From the NCBI GenBank assembly GCA_963971305.1, contig CAXARO010000920.1:1-64000 (forward strand): DNA of 64,000 nucleotides, in the 5' to 3' direction. Below the pieces are notes generated by a model. The model ran no database searches. It was given only the letters and a program-made list of their open reading frames with translations, and was not told the DNA's origin. Shown one piece after another: positions 1-11,759 of this stretch. This DNA is from Arcuatula senhousia (lineage: Eukaryota > Mollusca > Bivalvia > Mytilida > Mytilidae). Made by a program: the position numbers and the translations under genes. Every line of letters starts with the position of its first letter. Position 1 is the first letter of the stretch.

Positions 1-102
1 AAACGGAAGTGACGGATTTCTTTAACAATAATGAAATAAAACTGAATATCATATATTCATAGTCGCATCAAAAAAGCAAAACAGGTTAATTATATCTAAT
101 TG

Positions 103-332
103 AATAATACCCATGATCGGCCAAAATCTTATGGAATATTAATACCCATGATCGGCCAAAATATCTTATGGAATAATACCCATGATCGTCCAAAATATCT
201 TATGGAATAATACCCAATATCGGCCAAAATCTTATGGAATATAAATAATACCCATGATCGGCCAAAATCTTATGGAATATTACCCATGATCGGCCAAAAT
301 ATCTTATGAGATAATACCCATGATCGGCCAAT
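103..332. repeat. Tandem repeat, about 35-bp unit
   Basis: About seven imperfect copies of a unit containing ATGATCGGCCAAAAT followed by CTTATGGAATAATACCC. Copies differ by small indels and substitutions. No coding potential is visible. It lies beyond the 3' end of the minus-strand ZNFX1 gene. Confidence 0.9.
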
Positions 333-966
333 ATAAGTATCACAACATACATGTAATTTTAACGTAATATACAAAGATAGACAAGACTCACAAATTAGTT
401 CAAATCAATCAATACCAGAAAGTACTTCAGTTAATAAAGTTTAAAAAATATACATAATAACAAAACAACAAAAAGAAACCAAATAAAAATCAAATTGTAC
501 ATTTTTAAAAAAGTAAACAAATTGCCTTTTGTATTTATGGTCATTTAAATATGCATAATTTCAAGTTGTATAAAGTGATCATCGGCAAAACTGTTTGATA
601 ATGTACTTACAATTAACATATCTTCTATCACTATAGAGTTTATGAAAAGGGAATTTAGACAATCCAGTAACATTGCTGCACAGACTGAAGTGATAACGCT
701 AAATATCATATGATAACATGCAAAGAAAGATAACTCAGACAAACATAATAATTGAGAACATGGAGCATCAAAATGTTCACGAAGTAAAGCTTAACAAAAA
801 TAAAACCATCAAATTCATGTACAAATATATAAAAAAAAATGGACATGATGTAAGACTGGTTTTCTCAAAAAAGTTTCCGGAATACTTGAGTTGACACGTG
901 TATCACTGTTTACAGCATGGCTATACAAAAATGTCCTGTTTCTACTACTGTGACAGCGGGTAACAA
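333..966. other. AT-rich region, 3' flank of minus-strand ZNFX1
   Basis: No convincing gene. This should hold the 3' UTR of the minus-strand ZNFX1 transcript, but I see no clear AATAAA on the minus strand. The short open frames here have no recognisable domain. Confidence 0.4.
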
Positions 967-1043
967 TTAGGTCACTAAAACCCGTCGTTGACGCATTGTT
1001 TTTGCACATTCTGGACACTTCGTACCTTTATAAAATATGTGAC
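967..1043 (-). CDS. ZNFX1: Candidate last exon of minus-strand ZNFX1, degenerate RZ-type zinc finger
   Basis: After the acceptor TTTTCAG (minus strand, 1050-1044) the frame demanded by the main exon donor reads GHIFYKGTKCPEC, then 11 residues and TAA at 967-969. With the last residues of the main exon (WLKCTY) this gives C-x3-GH and CPEC of an RZ finger. The ECGGA segment with the third Cys, present in the plus-strand paralog and in the family, is deleted, and the conserved tail after the finger is missing. The intron position is identical to that in the plus-strand paralog. Confidence 0.62.
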
Positions 1044-4000
1044 CTGAAAATTATAAAATCAAGAAATCCATAAGGAATTAGCATGCATGCAGTTTTATAC
1101 ACGCTTTAATATTTTTCTGAATTCCAGGTTAATTACTACAGCGTAAATTAAGTGATTTCTAATTAACAAAGTATCTAAAATATCACTGAATACAAGAAGA
1201 CAAAGCCTGCCCTATTCAGCAACTGCTATTAACAAATGGTAATGTAAACTTAAATGTAAAGCTGTTTCCATTAAAGATTTTTTAAATATGGTTTTTTATT
1301 TGATGTTGTACCATCTGCGATTATTTTCTAAATTGTCCGATGGAATACTTTTGCTACCTTAATTAAATGCTGAAAAATATTTTATAAAAATATGTGTTTG
1401 ATTCAAGTGCTGCTGATGAGAGGTAACTCCTTGAAATATCGATAATAATTATGTTTTTAAATATTAGAAATTCTCGAAGTAGAAGGCATTTTACTTAAAA
1501 AGATAAAATGGAATATCTGTATTTTCTAATTTGTCATCGACTTGGACACCAAAAGACTTTGTTTTCGACGTAAGATTCATTGTTTTGGAAGCGATAAAAA
1601 ATAACCAGAAAATCCTCCGCCATCTTGTGATACTGCCAACCGCCAGTGGATATACAGCATAACAAATTGTGACAGTTTTATACCCGTTTTGATATTTGCA
1701 TTTTGAAACCAATGGGTCGATAACCTATGCTGGTGGAATAGAGGTCCACGAGGGTAATCACAAGCCTGGTTGTCTGATATGTCTGACACATATTAACCAT
1801 TAAATTTCTAATATTTATATTTTATTTTAAATTCCAAAAATTCAAAATCATTGAACGCACCAGGTTTCTTTCCTTTTACTGCACATGGCCGATATCCTAG
1901 GTGCTGGATTCTGCTTTTCGTTCGAAGTATTTGGCGTTGAGTACTTTTCATTCGATACTTTTGGTTTTTTGACCTTACGATATCGATATACAGCATAACC
2001 AAATTAATCGTTTTATACCCGTTTGGGTATTTGGTTCATCACTTATAAAAAAAAACGCAAATGTAATGTTTTGCATGTATGTTTGATTAGAGACCGACCA
2101 TTTAACTTTTAGTTTAACCAAATGTATGTCTTAGTTATTTTTAAATTTGATCTGGATAAATAAAACGAACAAAAAACCCCAAAAAGTGATAAAAAGCAGT
2201 ATGAAAGGATATCAAATCATAAAAAGCATAAAAGTACTCACCATAAGTACATTTAAGCCAATTTCCATCAACCGCAGTTTTAGCGATTTTCAAAGAAATC
2301 GATTCCCAATAGTCTCCTTCATCTACAGACGAAGACAGCAGATGTTCATCTTTCAATATTCTAATGAACTTTTTAATGAAAACTCGTCTTTTGTCGTCGT
2401 ATCTCTTTCCACCAGACAGAAGCTTCACTGCTTTGTCAAAGAGGGCCGTGAACGATTCACCATAACTCGTGCGTTTATCTGTAACCTTGTCTTCTTGCAT
2501 TTTGATAAGAAGATGTAGTTTGCTAAGTCTGTCAAGCTCACAGATGACGTCATTTATGACTTGATCTGTTAGGTGTTTTTGTGGTTTAATTAAATAATTG
2601 CGAATATCGTCGATCGAACTCATGGCATCTAAGTTCAAATTGGTTAGTTTCTCAAATTTGCCTTTTATTTGGGTTAGGTGGGAAAGCAATGCTATTTGGT
2701 TTTGTATTGCGACCATTTCGATCTGTCCTAGAGTCTTCTCACTTGTTTCAATCCTCTGCTCGATATATGCAGCTAACGTGTTCGCATCGAAAGCGCCCAC
2801 ATCATACTTTTGACGTTTTAAACGCATGGCAAGATCGGTCATTTCTGTTTTGTTTACTCTTAATTCCTTTTTAACTGCACCAATATCGCGCAGAATGGCT
2901 TTGATAACTGTTCCGTATCTGTGACTTTTTCTTATAGGAGTACTGCAAATGGGACAACATTTGAGTTTGATTGGTTGCGATTGTACGTTTACCGAACTTG
3001 GACTTTCCATTAGTCTGTCGATAACCCTCACATCGAAAAGATGTCGACAATCTTCAAGCTGTATGAATAAGACTCTACTCAAATCTGCAGATTTTCTTGC
3101 AATTTTTAAAAGCTTATGATAATTGCAAACTGCACACAAAACGGGACATGGCTCACCACAAATGCCAATACATTGGTGTCCGCATCTCAAAACCTTTGTA
3201 CAACGCATATTACATCGAGGTCGATCGCAAGCTTCGGGGCATTTTCGTGTACATTTATAGTGCTCGCATTCCCATGCACAATCCTCTAAGCATAATACAC
3301 AATCCTCGGAGCAGAGCTCGTTACAGTTGCTATGACTGCACAAGTTCTGACAGCGCTTGTCGCAAGGTAGACAAACGGAGCAAATATCGGTACATCTGTG
3401 TCCACACACATGCGCCTTGTTACACGGCTTACTGCAAGATTTGTGCATTTTCCCCTGAAAGCACTCACCACAAGTTCCCTGGCAAACATGTCCGCAAAGT
3501 AGTTTTTCTTCACATTTGTTGAGGCACTTTTCTTTCCGTCTGTAACAAGGTATGGTAAGCTGATGCCCGCATCCTCTCCATATTTTTTCTATCTTGATCA
3601 TGCAACTGTCTGTGTGGCTTTCCCCACACATTCTTTGACATTTATGATCACATGGAAGAATGATTTCACACTTTTCCGTACAACTCCATTTTGAAGGATC
3701 TATTGAACATGGAACATCCTGAATATGATCGCATTTTGGCATGGTTTTCTCTACCGGCACTCTGCATTCTGGACATGGTCGACTACATGTTCCTGTGCAT
3801 AGATGATTGCGTTCACAAATAATCTTCGGACACGGCTTTGTGCAATGGTAGTCCTCGTGCTCTTGGTCTATTACATGGCAAATTTTTGTGCATGTATGGC
3901 CACAAGCAAGTCGAAAGGTGCAAGGTTTCATGCACCCTCCTTCGGGTGCGTCTTCAAAATCCTTCGCAAATTTGGCACATATACCACTCTCATTCGGGTG

Positions 4001-7000
4001 ATTTTGACAGTAAAGATCCAAACCTTCTCCAATAAATCCATCTTTCTTCGCAAGTTCGACTATTTTACTCCATAGTTCACTGTTAGTTGCAAGCATTTCA
4101 AAGTTCCCAATGACAAACATTCCTTTCTTAGCCCGAGATAAGGCAACACAAATACGGTTTTCTGTTTTCAGAAACCCAATTTTACCATCTTCATTACTTC
4201 GAACAAGTGAGAGCAGTATAATATCATTTTCTTCCCCTTGATAATTGTCAACCACTGTTACTCGAACTCCTTGGAAGACATTCTTTGGCATTTTTTGTCG
4301 TAATGCATACAGTTGACCCGAATATAAAGTAAGAACTGTGATTTTATCTGGTGGGTAGCCTTGTAACATTAAATACCTGCATAATGCAGCCATGTATTTT
4401 GCCTCATGCTCATTAGAATGGCTCTTCGATTCGTCATCTGAAGATTCTCTTTCTTTATGATCAATAAAAAATACATTCTTCGAAACTCCTTGTATGTCTT
4501 CATAGGTATTGACAACTTCATGATTTTGAAGATCAGGGTAGATAATCTGAACAATTTTGGATATCTCCGGTCTCATCCTATGCTGGTATTGTAAGCAGCA
4601 GAACTCTACTTTGTTGTTTATCATACGCTCAAATAAAGATAGTTCCAATTTGTGTTTCATTGCAAGTTCGTAAACTGTTGGGGTTGGTTTTAACTGCTTG
4701 TGATCACCAATTAGAATCAAATGCTCACAATTATTGCTCAGTGTGGAAATGATGTGGGCTTCAAGTACTTCTGCTGCCTCTTCTACAATAATGATTCGAG
4801 GTCCTATATCTTTAAGAACTGATTGATATCTTGCAGCACATGTAGTCGTCATTCCTATGACTGCAGACCTTTGCATGATTTCTTTATCCTCTTGAACCTG
4901 AACTTCGGCGTACATCTTACAAGCTTGTTGAAACTCTTCTTGAAACTCTTGAATTTTGTTTAAAATAGAGTCACAATATTCATGGATCCAGAATCTATAC
5001 AACCGCCAACGCTGTTTCATTGGGATATCCCAAACGTTGTTGATCTCTGATGCCTCAGATTCATCCATTCTATCAGATTTACCCAGTTCTGATTTCAAAT
5101 ACCGTTTAAGACGTTTCCTTTCTTGTGGTTGGATTTGCCATCCTCTTCCTTCAAAGTTTTCGTTTGGTTCTTCAGACTGTTCATTACTCGTGTGATCGAC
5201 TTCATCGGTTACCCTAAAGGCTATGGTTTTTCTTCCTAATCCCATATTGGAAAGCATTGAACCTACTTGGTTGAGGAGTTTTTCGTTAAAAGTAATCTCA
5301 AATTGACCATCTTCAGACGCATCGGATTGCCGTTTTTCCATTTCTACTTGGACCTCATCAACAACATCAATGAAATCACTTCCAGTGGCATTGTCTTCAT
5401 ATTCTACCTTATCAAAAATTTGCTCATTCGATATTGTCAGCTCTTTATCACTTGTAAAGGTCATTTGACCGTAGCCCAACCACTCCACAATTGCTGAGTC
5501 CCATTTCATTTTGTTCCCTTGAGCCCATTCAGAATTAATTATATACTCATATCCAAAAATTAAACTTTCGTAATGTTGTTGCCCTAATGTTCTAAACATA
5601 CAATCTTCATGAATGATTTCTAGTTTGGCGTTTCGAATCCTCTCAGAAAGTTCATTGATAGCTAATCTCATTCCATCCATCTTTTCTCTTGAGATCATCT
5701 TTTCTTTGAAAATCACTTTGGATAAAGTCTTGTTTTGTCTAAAGACTCGTCTTCTCCCGCTTAAACTGTAGGCTTTCATGGTATCGTTTGATATCCTTCC
5801 GCCGACTCGGACGACGTCGCCTTTGTAAAATTCAACAATGCCTTCCATGAATTGGTCCAGGGCATGATTTGTATAACAGACAACCAATATTGGATGTCTA
5901 TCTTGTTTCCTTAAAATAGGATTATAATTCCAAAGAGCATGATTATGAAGAAGTGCCTTTGTTATTTTTAAACCAACATAAGTCTTCCCTGTGCCTGGCG
6001 GACCTTGAATAAGCACGAACTCGTTAGTCAGGGCCTTTTTGAGCGCTTGGTATTGCGAGGTATCCAAGTGTAACAATTCAGGTTCCGGCCAGCTTTTCTC
6101 ATTCAAAATTTGTATATTGTTTGCCCGTTTTGTAATCATGGATATGTCGGTAATGATTGGTGCTTCGTCGTCGTCTTCCTTATCTACCATCCGACTGCCT
6201 GGTTCATGTGTTTCATCCTTGACAACAACACTCCCCTCAACAAGAGGTCTGAGATCATAGTTGTCTTTTGCGGGATTTTTTTCCAAGTATACGGGAGACG
6301 AGACAGCAGGGTCACATGCAACGATATATTTTTCAAATGGAAGTTCTCCTGCTTTGAAATTCTTTAAACTTTGTAATACGTGTCTGTATGCTTCAAAAAA
6401 GGCATTTGTTTCTGCCATAACAAAAGATGTTTCAGGAATTGATACATTTGGTGAATTTGAACTTGTTTCAAAATTGATAACTATGATTCCATCTTTTACA
6501 TGGTTTCTTTCTACTACGGTTGCAAATGAAAATGTTTCAAAGTTATCAGTAGAAATACACAGCAATGATCCAAAGATAAGTCGTTTACTGGACTCCCATT
6601 TTATCCGGGAAAACCCTCTGCAAGTAAACTGCACTGCATGACAAAGTCCAATATTGTGACACTGAGGTGATATAATAAGTGCGTCAGTGTATATCTTGAT
6701 ATCCCGTAATCTGGTAGGCACTTCCTTATTACTCAAGGCCAGGCGATACTGCTGAACTCCCTCTCTAAGAGGAGCTATAAAATCTTCTCGAAGTAGACGA
6801 TATTGAACATCCAAATAGTGATCTAAATCTTGGTATCCACCACGTTCTTTATTTGATCTCAAAAATGGTCTTCCTTCCATGTTCAAATCAGCTGACTCTG
6901 GGAAAACAGGAATAGACGTAAAATGTTCCGGAGGCTTCCTCTTATCATCTGCATCTAGCGTTTTTGTCTTTCGGAAAACAGCAGTTGCTTTGCTTATTGA

Positions 7001-8217
7001 CTGTTCCTCTGAAGTTTTCCATTCTTCTATAGCCTTTTTAACACTCAAGTGTTCAATATAACCGGCAGTGTCCATGTTATCACAAATCTTAGACAAAGTA
7101 TCAACTAAGCCCCGAAGTATATAGACAGATGTTGGCATGGCGTCTTTCATGTGAGAACAAATGTTTAATATATTTAACAAAGACTCCTTGTAGGTATCGA
7201 ACTCTTCTGTCGAACTGACGAGCTGATTTAGGTATGTAAATAAGGTGGATTGAAGAAACTCCGCCCCTCGCAACGTCTTTAGCAACACCAATCTTTTTTC
7301 GGGTAAAGAACTGCAGCTTAAAGCTCTAACGCAGCAAACTAAGATAAGCCTGATCATCTTTTCATCGTGGTTCTCATCGAGAGCTTCCCTTAATGTATCG
7401 GGTTGTGATACCAAATAAATCAAAACTTCATTTGGTTCTTGTACACTGGAATCGGTCAATCTTCTAAATCCGTAAGTGAGTTTCCAGGATTTTTTCTGTT
7501 GGTTTTCACCCTGATTTCTATCTGGATTTCTGTCAAAACGAAACAGCACTTAACTATTGTTAGTTTACAATGCTAGTATGAACATAAATAACTTGTCCTA
7601 AAATACAATGTAACCTCAAAACGCATAGATGAAGGTTTCTTTTACTTTTTTGATAACCTTTCTTACATTATCTAGATCGTCCGGTTTTAGGGGCTTCCCA
7701 TAGCCGTGTATAAACTTTTTCTATCAAAGTAATGGTTGTCGCATTATTTGAATGCTGTACCTGCCATACTCCTCATCACTAGACGCATTGATTGACTTTA
7801 TCCAAAGAAAAAAATCAAGGAATTTGTCTTGTTGATTTTTTTTAATGTAACAAGTATTTGTGTTCCTGTGACACCTTATAGTGTTATGTGATAAGTTCGA
7901 AACGAAAGAAGGAGGTTTGTCGCCAACAAACCTGGTTTAACCCATCGTTTCGTTTGAAATGCCTGTACCATAATGACCATTGCGATCTTCAATTTCTCCG
8001 GTTTGACTGCATTGTTTTGTCCCTCGAAATTTAAGATTGACCCTGCAATTTCAGTAGTTTTGTTATTACCTTTATTTTTCGGGATTTCATAATAAAGAAT
8101 TTTATGTAGGTCAGAAATATTGTTCCTTGTATAATTTACCTTGGTGCAGATCTAGATCTACCTCGTCCTCTTGCACCGCCTCCTCTGAAACCTCCTCTAA
8201 AACCACCTCTAGCATAA
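967..8217 (-). CDS. ZNFX1: ZNFX1-like SF1 RNA helicase, minus-strand paralog (joined exons)
   Basis: NFX1-type zinc finger-containing protein 1. Family members are UPF1-like RNA helicases that bind dsRNA, act in antiviral innate immunity in vertebrates and in small-RNA inheritance in nematodes. Proposed exons: 8140-8217 (Arg/Gly-rich), 2242-7529 (main exon, about 1762 residues) and 967-1043 (degenerate RZ finger); the first exon upstream of 8217 was not found. The main exon shows, in order, the conserved N-terminal domain, Walker A GPPGTGKT (about 5983-6004), CYTNHALDQF, the VEEAAEVLEAH Walker B block (about 4757-4790), GDHKQLKP, QHRMRPE, DNYQGEENDI and ALSRAKKG, then a long run of Cys/His NFX1 fingers (about 3960-3110), a CPICSTPIRK motif and a charged helical tail. 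Apparent open frame start at 7549 is a GTG inside the intron; the acceptor AG is at 7530-7531. Donor TATG|GTGAGT follows 2242. Phases add up to whole codons. Identity is very sure; terminal exons less so. Confidence 0.93.
1648..1701 (-). promoter_or_regulatory. Promoter-like module copy 3 (TATA box), partial
   Basis: On the minus strand: CAAATATCAAAACGGGTATAAAAC, shown here as CAAATATC + AAAACGGG + TATAAAAC, then TTTGTTATGCTGTATATCC. It matches the core of the other two modules but not their downstream part. Confidence 0.5.
1867..2040 (-). promoter_or_regulatory. Promoter-like module copy 2 (TATA box), in ZNFX1 intron
   Basis: Read on the minus strand it has ACGGGTATAAAACG, TTTGGTTATGCTGTATATC, an ATGAAAAGTACTCAA segment and GGATATCGGCCATGTGCAGT. 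The same order of blocks occurs upstream of the plus-strand ZNFX1 exon at 37781-37970. GGGTATAAAA is a good TATA box. It may be the relic of a 5' region of a further tandem ZNFX1 copy, or a dispersed repeat. Confidence 0.55.
8140..8217 (-). CDS. ZNFX1: Arg/Gly-rich 5' coding exon of minus-strand ZNFX1
   Basis: On the minus strand, an acceptor ending TTTTAAG precedes a 78-nt stretch reading YARGGFRGGFRGGGARGRGR and then SRSAP, ending CCAAG|GTAAAT. The AG left over joins A from the main exon to give Arg, followed by NPDR. RGG-type N-termini are typical of ZNFX1 and bind RNA. The exon enters and leaves in phase 2. A further upstream exon with the start codon is required; it was not found, and a fold-back element begins only 140 bp upstream. 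Confidence 0.75.
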
Positions 8218-8355
8218 CTTAAAAGTAATATATTATTACAGTTAAATCAATTTGTAACAATAGTCAGTCTACTACTCTACGTAACATTAAGTTTTACTTA
8301 TATTTATGCAGTCTAATATCTAGTGGTATTCAATTATCTCCCCTCCGGAAAAAAG

Positions 8356-9668
8356 CACAGGCGTTTGGGTACAGGATTTTATTGTATTATAAATAACGTG
8401 TATATAAAAATTTTCATCTCGTCTATATACTATTTCCACAAGGCAAGAATGTTTGAAAGTTCTAAAAATAGAACTGATGGAAACTCCCTTTTTTCTTGTA
8501 GAAATATTTTTTTACCATAAACAACTAGACATTGTATAACTCCTTTCAGCTGTAACTCTTTTTAGGAAGCAAAAGTAAAGCATGTCAGTATGTATAAATC
8601 TCACATCGGGTCTTTTTTTCCTACGAAGCGAAACAAAAGATCACCACGGACGGAAGTAGCAAAAGATTTTCAAGGGAAACAATATTCCGCCAAATAAAAG
8701 GACTTCCGAGTGACATTACAGTAAGGTAAAATCTAGGCGAGTTCGAACAAATCATTTGGCGGAAATTGTGGACTCAATTTTATTTGAAATATTTTAACTG
8801 ACGAGTTGGTAGTATAATAAAACGTACACATGGTACATACAAACTAGGACTCGATGGGTGTTCCATAAATTTTCAAAAAGACGGTCAAGGATAATAAATA
8901 CGTGGTTATTTCATTTCAATGATAAAATTGGAAAAAGTAGAAGAATATTGTCTCCCTTTAGAATTTTAAACTACTTCCGTCCGTGGTGGTTTGTTTGGCT
9001 CGCTTCAGTGGAAAAAAGATTAGATTCAAAGTCATTGCGAACTGTTTCACGATAAATGTGTTCCCAATTGTGAGATTAAACTGAAATTATTATATAGATA
9101 TAGGTGAAAGATCGTGATTTCCGAGTTAAATAAATTTCTAGATTTTCACGGAGTTAATTACAGGATTTATCTAACTCGCGTGCGAATTTATCTAACCCTC
9201 GTGAAGTTTCCCGCGAAAAATAAGTAACTGAGATTATTGCGCAATACACAATTCATTAATCAATAATTTCTTTCGTTTTCATTATTTGATGATTATAAGT
9301 CACGTTTTTCAAAATTATCTTTATAATAAATAGTATAACTAATTCGGGGTGACGAATATCAATTTTAATGTCACTCGTGTCGAATAACGCGCACTTGTTG
9401 AATCCTGGCGTTATTCGAGACTCGTGACATTAAAATTGATATTCGCCACCCCTCATTAGTTATACTATAAGGATTTAGAGAATCACCTATATTTCATGTA
9501 AACATTTGATTGTATGAGAAAATATGGGGGTTTTCCGCGAGTAAATTTTGTTCTATTTTTAGAACTTTCAAACATTCTTGTCTTGTGGAAATAGTATATA
9601 GACGAGATGAAAATTTTTATATACACGTTATTTATAATAAAATAAAATCCTGGACCCAAACGCCTGTG
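8356..9668. mobile_element. Fold-back / TIR element with 119-bp inverted arms
   Basis: The left arm 8356-8474 and right arm 9550-9668 are near-identical inverted repeats (both start CACAGGCGTTTGGGT, with ATAACGTGTATATAAAAATT and CATCTCGTCTATATACTATT inside). Between them is a shorter inverted pair around ACCACGGACGGAAGTAG (8623-8660 against 8966-9004). No transposase frame. It sits immediately upstream of the known 5' exon of the minus-strand ZNFX1 gene. Confidence 0.85.
9331..9467. repeat. Palindromic repeat with about 58-bp arms, nested in the fold-back element
   Basis: The arm starting TAGTATAACTAATTCGGGGT pairs with an arm ending ATTAGTTATACTA; both contain ATATCAATTTTAATGTCACG-type sequence in inverse orientation around a short loop near 9395. 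Confidence 0.85.
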
Positions 9669-10270
9669 GAAAAAAGCTAATGTGTTTTTAAATTTTTAAC
9701 GATGACAACAACGATGGCGACGGCATGTAAACAATTTTCAAATTTCATTTATTGCGCATGGACCTGACTACTATCATATACGTTGGACATGTCATGTTAT
9801 TAAAGAATCTTTTCTGTTGCATAAACAGTTGTTTATAAGGTCAACAAAAGTGCATATTTTAACAAATCGAGTGAAAATTGCTGGACGTTGGAAAAAATTA
9901 AAATGTCAACTCAACCTTAAAAAATCACACAAGGCGTAATACCTGCAGTACATTCTCGAAATTTGTGGGAATGTTAGGTTATTACCTTTTCTTACGACAT
10001 ATATTAGTTTGGAAATTATATTTTACTGTTATCACTTAACGATCCATTTGAATTCAATGTGTAACTATGAAAAACTTTCAAGGGACACAACCAAGTTCTA
10101 TCTTTCATTGATAATAAACATGATAAAGGGAGGCATTCCTATTTTTAAAACGGATGACTGAAGATTGAATTGGACATTTAATCCAATACAATGCAAATTC
10201 ACATGTTTTCACATGATCCCAATTTACGGACATCGGTCAAAAAGGGAAACATGTTCTATGACGTATAATA
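9669..10270. other. Intergenic, nothing recognised
   Basis: AT-rich sequence without a supported frame, tandem repeat or inverted repeat that I could see. Confidence 0.4.
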
Positions 10271-10283
10271 GTTACACGTCTGT

Positions 10284-10405
10284 AGTCCGACAGCCCAATA
10301 GTCCGACAACCCAATAGTCCGACAGCCCAATAGTCCGACAACCCAATGGTCCGACAGCCCAATAGTCCGACAACCCATTGGTCCGACAACCCAATAGTCC
10401 GACAA
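10284..10405 (+). repeat. 16-bp minisatellite, left array
   Basis: Eight tandem units of AGTCCGACAGCCCAAT / AGTCCGACAACCCAAT, partly alternating G and A at position 10; one unit has ATTG instead of AATA. Confidence 0.95.
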
Positions 10406-10559
10406 CATACAAGAATCCAGTTGATCAGACCGATATCGAATATAAAAAAAAATTAAAAAAAATTGTGAGCAGCTGTTCACAAATGAATACCCCCACCCCG
10501 CCCACAATCGATCAGAAGAAATTTTTAAATAAGTGGTGCAGATCTACATTATATAACGC

Positions 10560-11160
10560 AAATTGTGTGAAAGTTTTATGAAAATCCATTGAAGGGTTTA
10601 GGACAAGTAGCGTTTAAGAGATGGGTACCCCTTGGCGTCAAATGACGAAGTTCGTGTTTTGCTGCTGGAAAACCTAAAAATTATTTTGATCAAATTTTAG
10701 AATAGATGCATATCGAACATGTCTTTATTATACTTCAAACATCATTGTATGAAAGTTTCATGAAAATTCATTGAGGAGTTAAGGAGCAGTTGCGGATAAG
10801 GGATGGGTAACCTCTGGTAGTCGAATGGCCCAAGCCATATATTGGTAGGGAAACCCAAAAATCATTTTGATCAAATTTTTAAATAAAAGATGCACATCTA
10901 CATTATGTAATAAAGATTGTGTGAAAGTTTTATGAAAATCCATCAAGGGGTTAAAGAGGATTTGGGATAAGAGATGGGTATCCTTAGGTGCAACGGAAGG
11001 AAGGACGGACGGACACCCCTACCTCTACATCCCTAACCCGAATAACTCAGTCGTTATATTACTCTCACTATCGATCGCTTCATTAAGGCTGATAAGACCG
11101 ATAGAGGGCGCTGAATTATTCGAGTTACTACATCCCCCCACTTTTCAAGCGGGGGTATAA
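10560..11160. repeat. Dispersed repeat with three internal about 180-bp units
   Basis: Segments beginning GTGTGAAAGTTTTATGAAAA at about 10564 recur near 10746 and 10919, each followed by an AAGAGATGGGTA-like block. The array ends in a GGACGGACGGACAC motif and a GGGCGCTGAATTATTCGAGT segment. Confidence 0.7.
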
Positions 11161-11375
11161 TTATGCCTCGTCCTCTAATGTGAATATAGCATTTGTAATT
11201 GGGACTGTACGCCCGTGCGTAGGTACGTTTGTTCGTCCCACATAAGATTAACTTTTAGGTTTAAGTGACTTTTCAATTAAGGGTAACATTAAATTGTTAC
11301 ATACGGGCGAAGAACATGAAATGGTTGATAAAATGATCATGAAATAAAGAGAAATATGAGTCCGATGGGAAATAA

Positions 11376-11690
11376 TGAAAAAGTAAATTTTGAAAGCCAC
11401 TAGAAAATTGAGAAGTAATAAATGGGGTGGAAAATTGTGCAAATGTGCACTCGAAACGGGCATAATGATAGCTCTCTTAACACAGGCTTTCAGTGTTATG
11501 ACCTGACAACCCCTGAACATATGAGCCAACCTATTCAGCCACCAAGGTACAAAACCTGATCGCTCTGTGGGAAGAGCACTGACCCATCGTCACAGAATAC
11601 CAATAATTCTACTAGCTGGGCTCTGTTGAGTACACCGGAACCCGCATAATTAGTGAATGACATTGTTAATGAAACTTTACAGAAAAAGGC
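11376..11690. repeat. SINE-like dispersed repeat, copy A
   Basis: Shares ATGACCTGACAACCCC, CCAAGGTACA, TCGCTCTGTGGG-GAGCACTGACCCA and a CTCTG-ACCGG-CCCGCAT end with 18404-18870. The block TGGGTCAGTGCTC on the minus strand resembles a tRNA A-box region, but this is weak. Confidence 0.6.
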
Positions 11691-11759
11691 ATATGTATAC
11701 TTTTCAGAAATAACAAAACAAAACACAATAAAATTGTATATGTACCCGTCCTTTTAACT

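Larger units (their letters stand above)
1044..2241 (-). other. Last intron of minus-strand ZNFX1 (proposed)
   Basis: A 1.2-kb intron with GTGAGT donor and TTTTCAG acceptor on the minus strand. It holds two copies of a TATA-containing promoter-like module (1648-1701 and 1867-2040). Otherwise it is AT-rich without coding signal. Confidence 0.6.

Noticed and set aside
2141..2241. C-terminal residues of the minus-strand frame after KCTYG
   Set aside because: The Phe/Tyr-rich end is intron translated past the GTGAGT donor.
3097..3522. Plus-strand 141-residue Cys-rich frame
   Set aside because: Antisense shadow of the NFX1 fingers.
7530..7549. Start of minus-strand ZNFX1 at 7549
   Set aside because: The codon is GTG and lies in intron sequence before the acceptor AG at 7530-7531.
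10256..10507. Frame with repeated VVGPMGCRTIGLSD
   Set aside because: Translation of the 16-bp minisatellite; the mirror-image frame occurs at 15701-16038.
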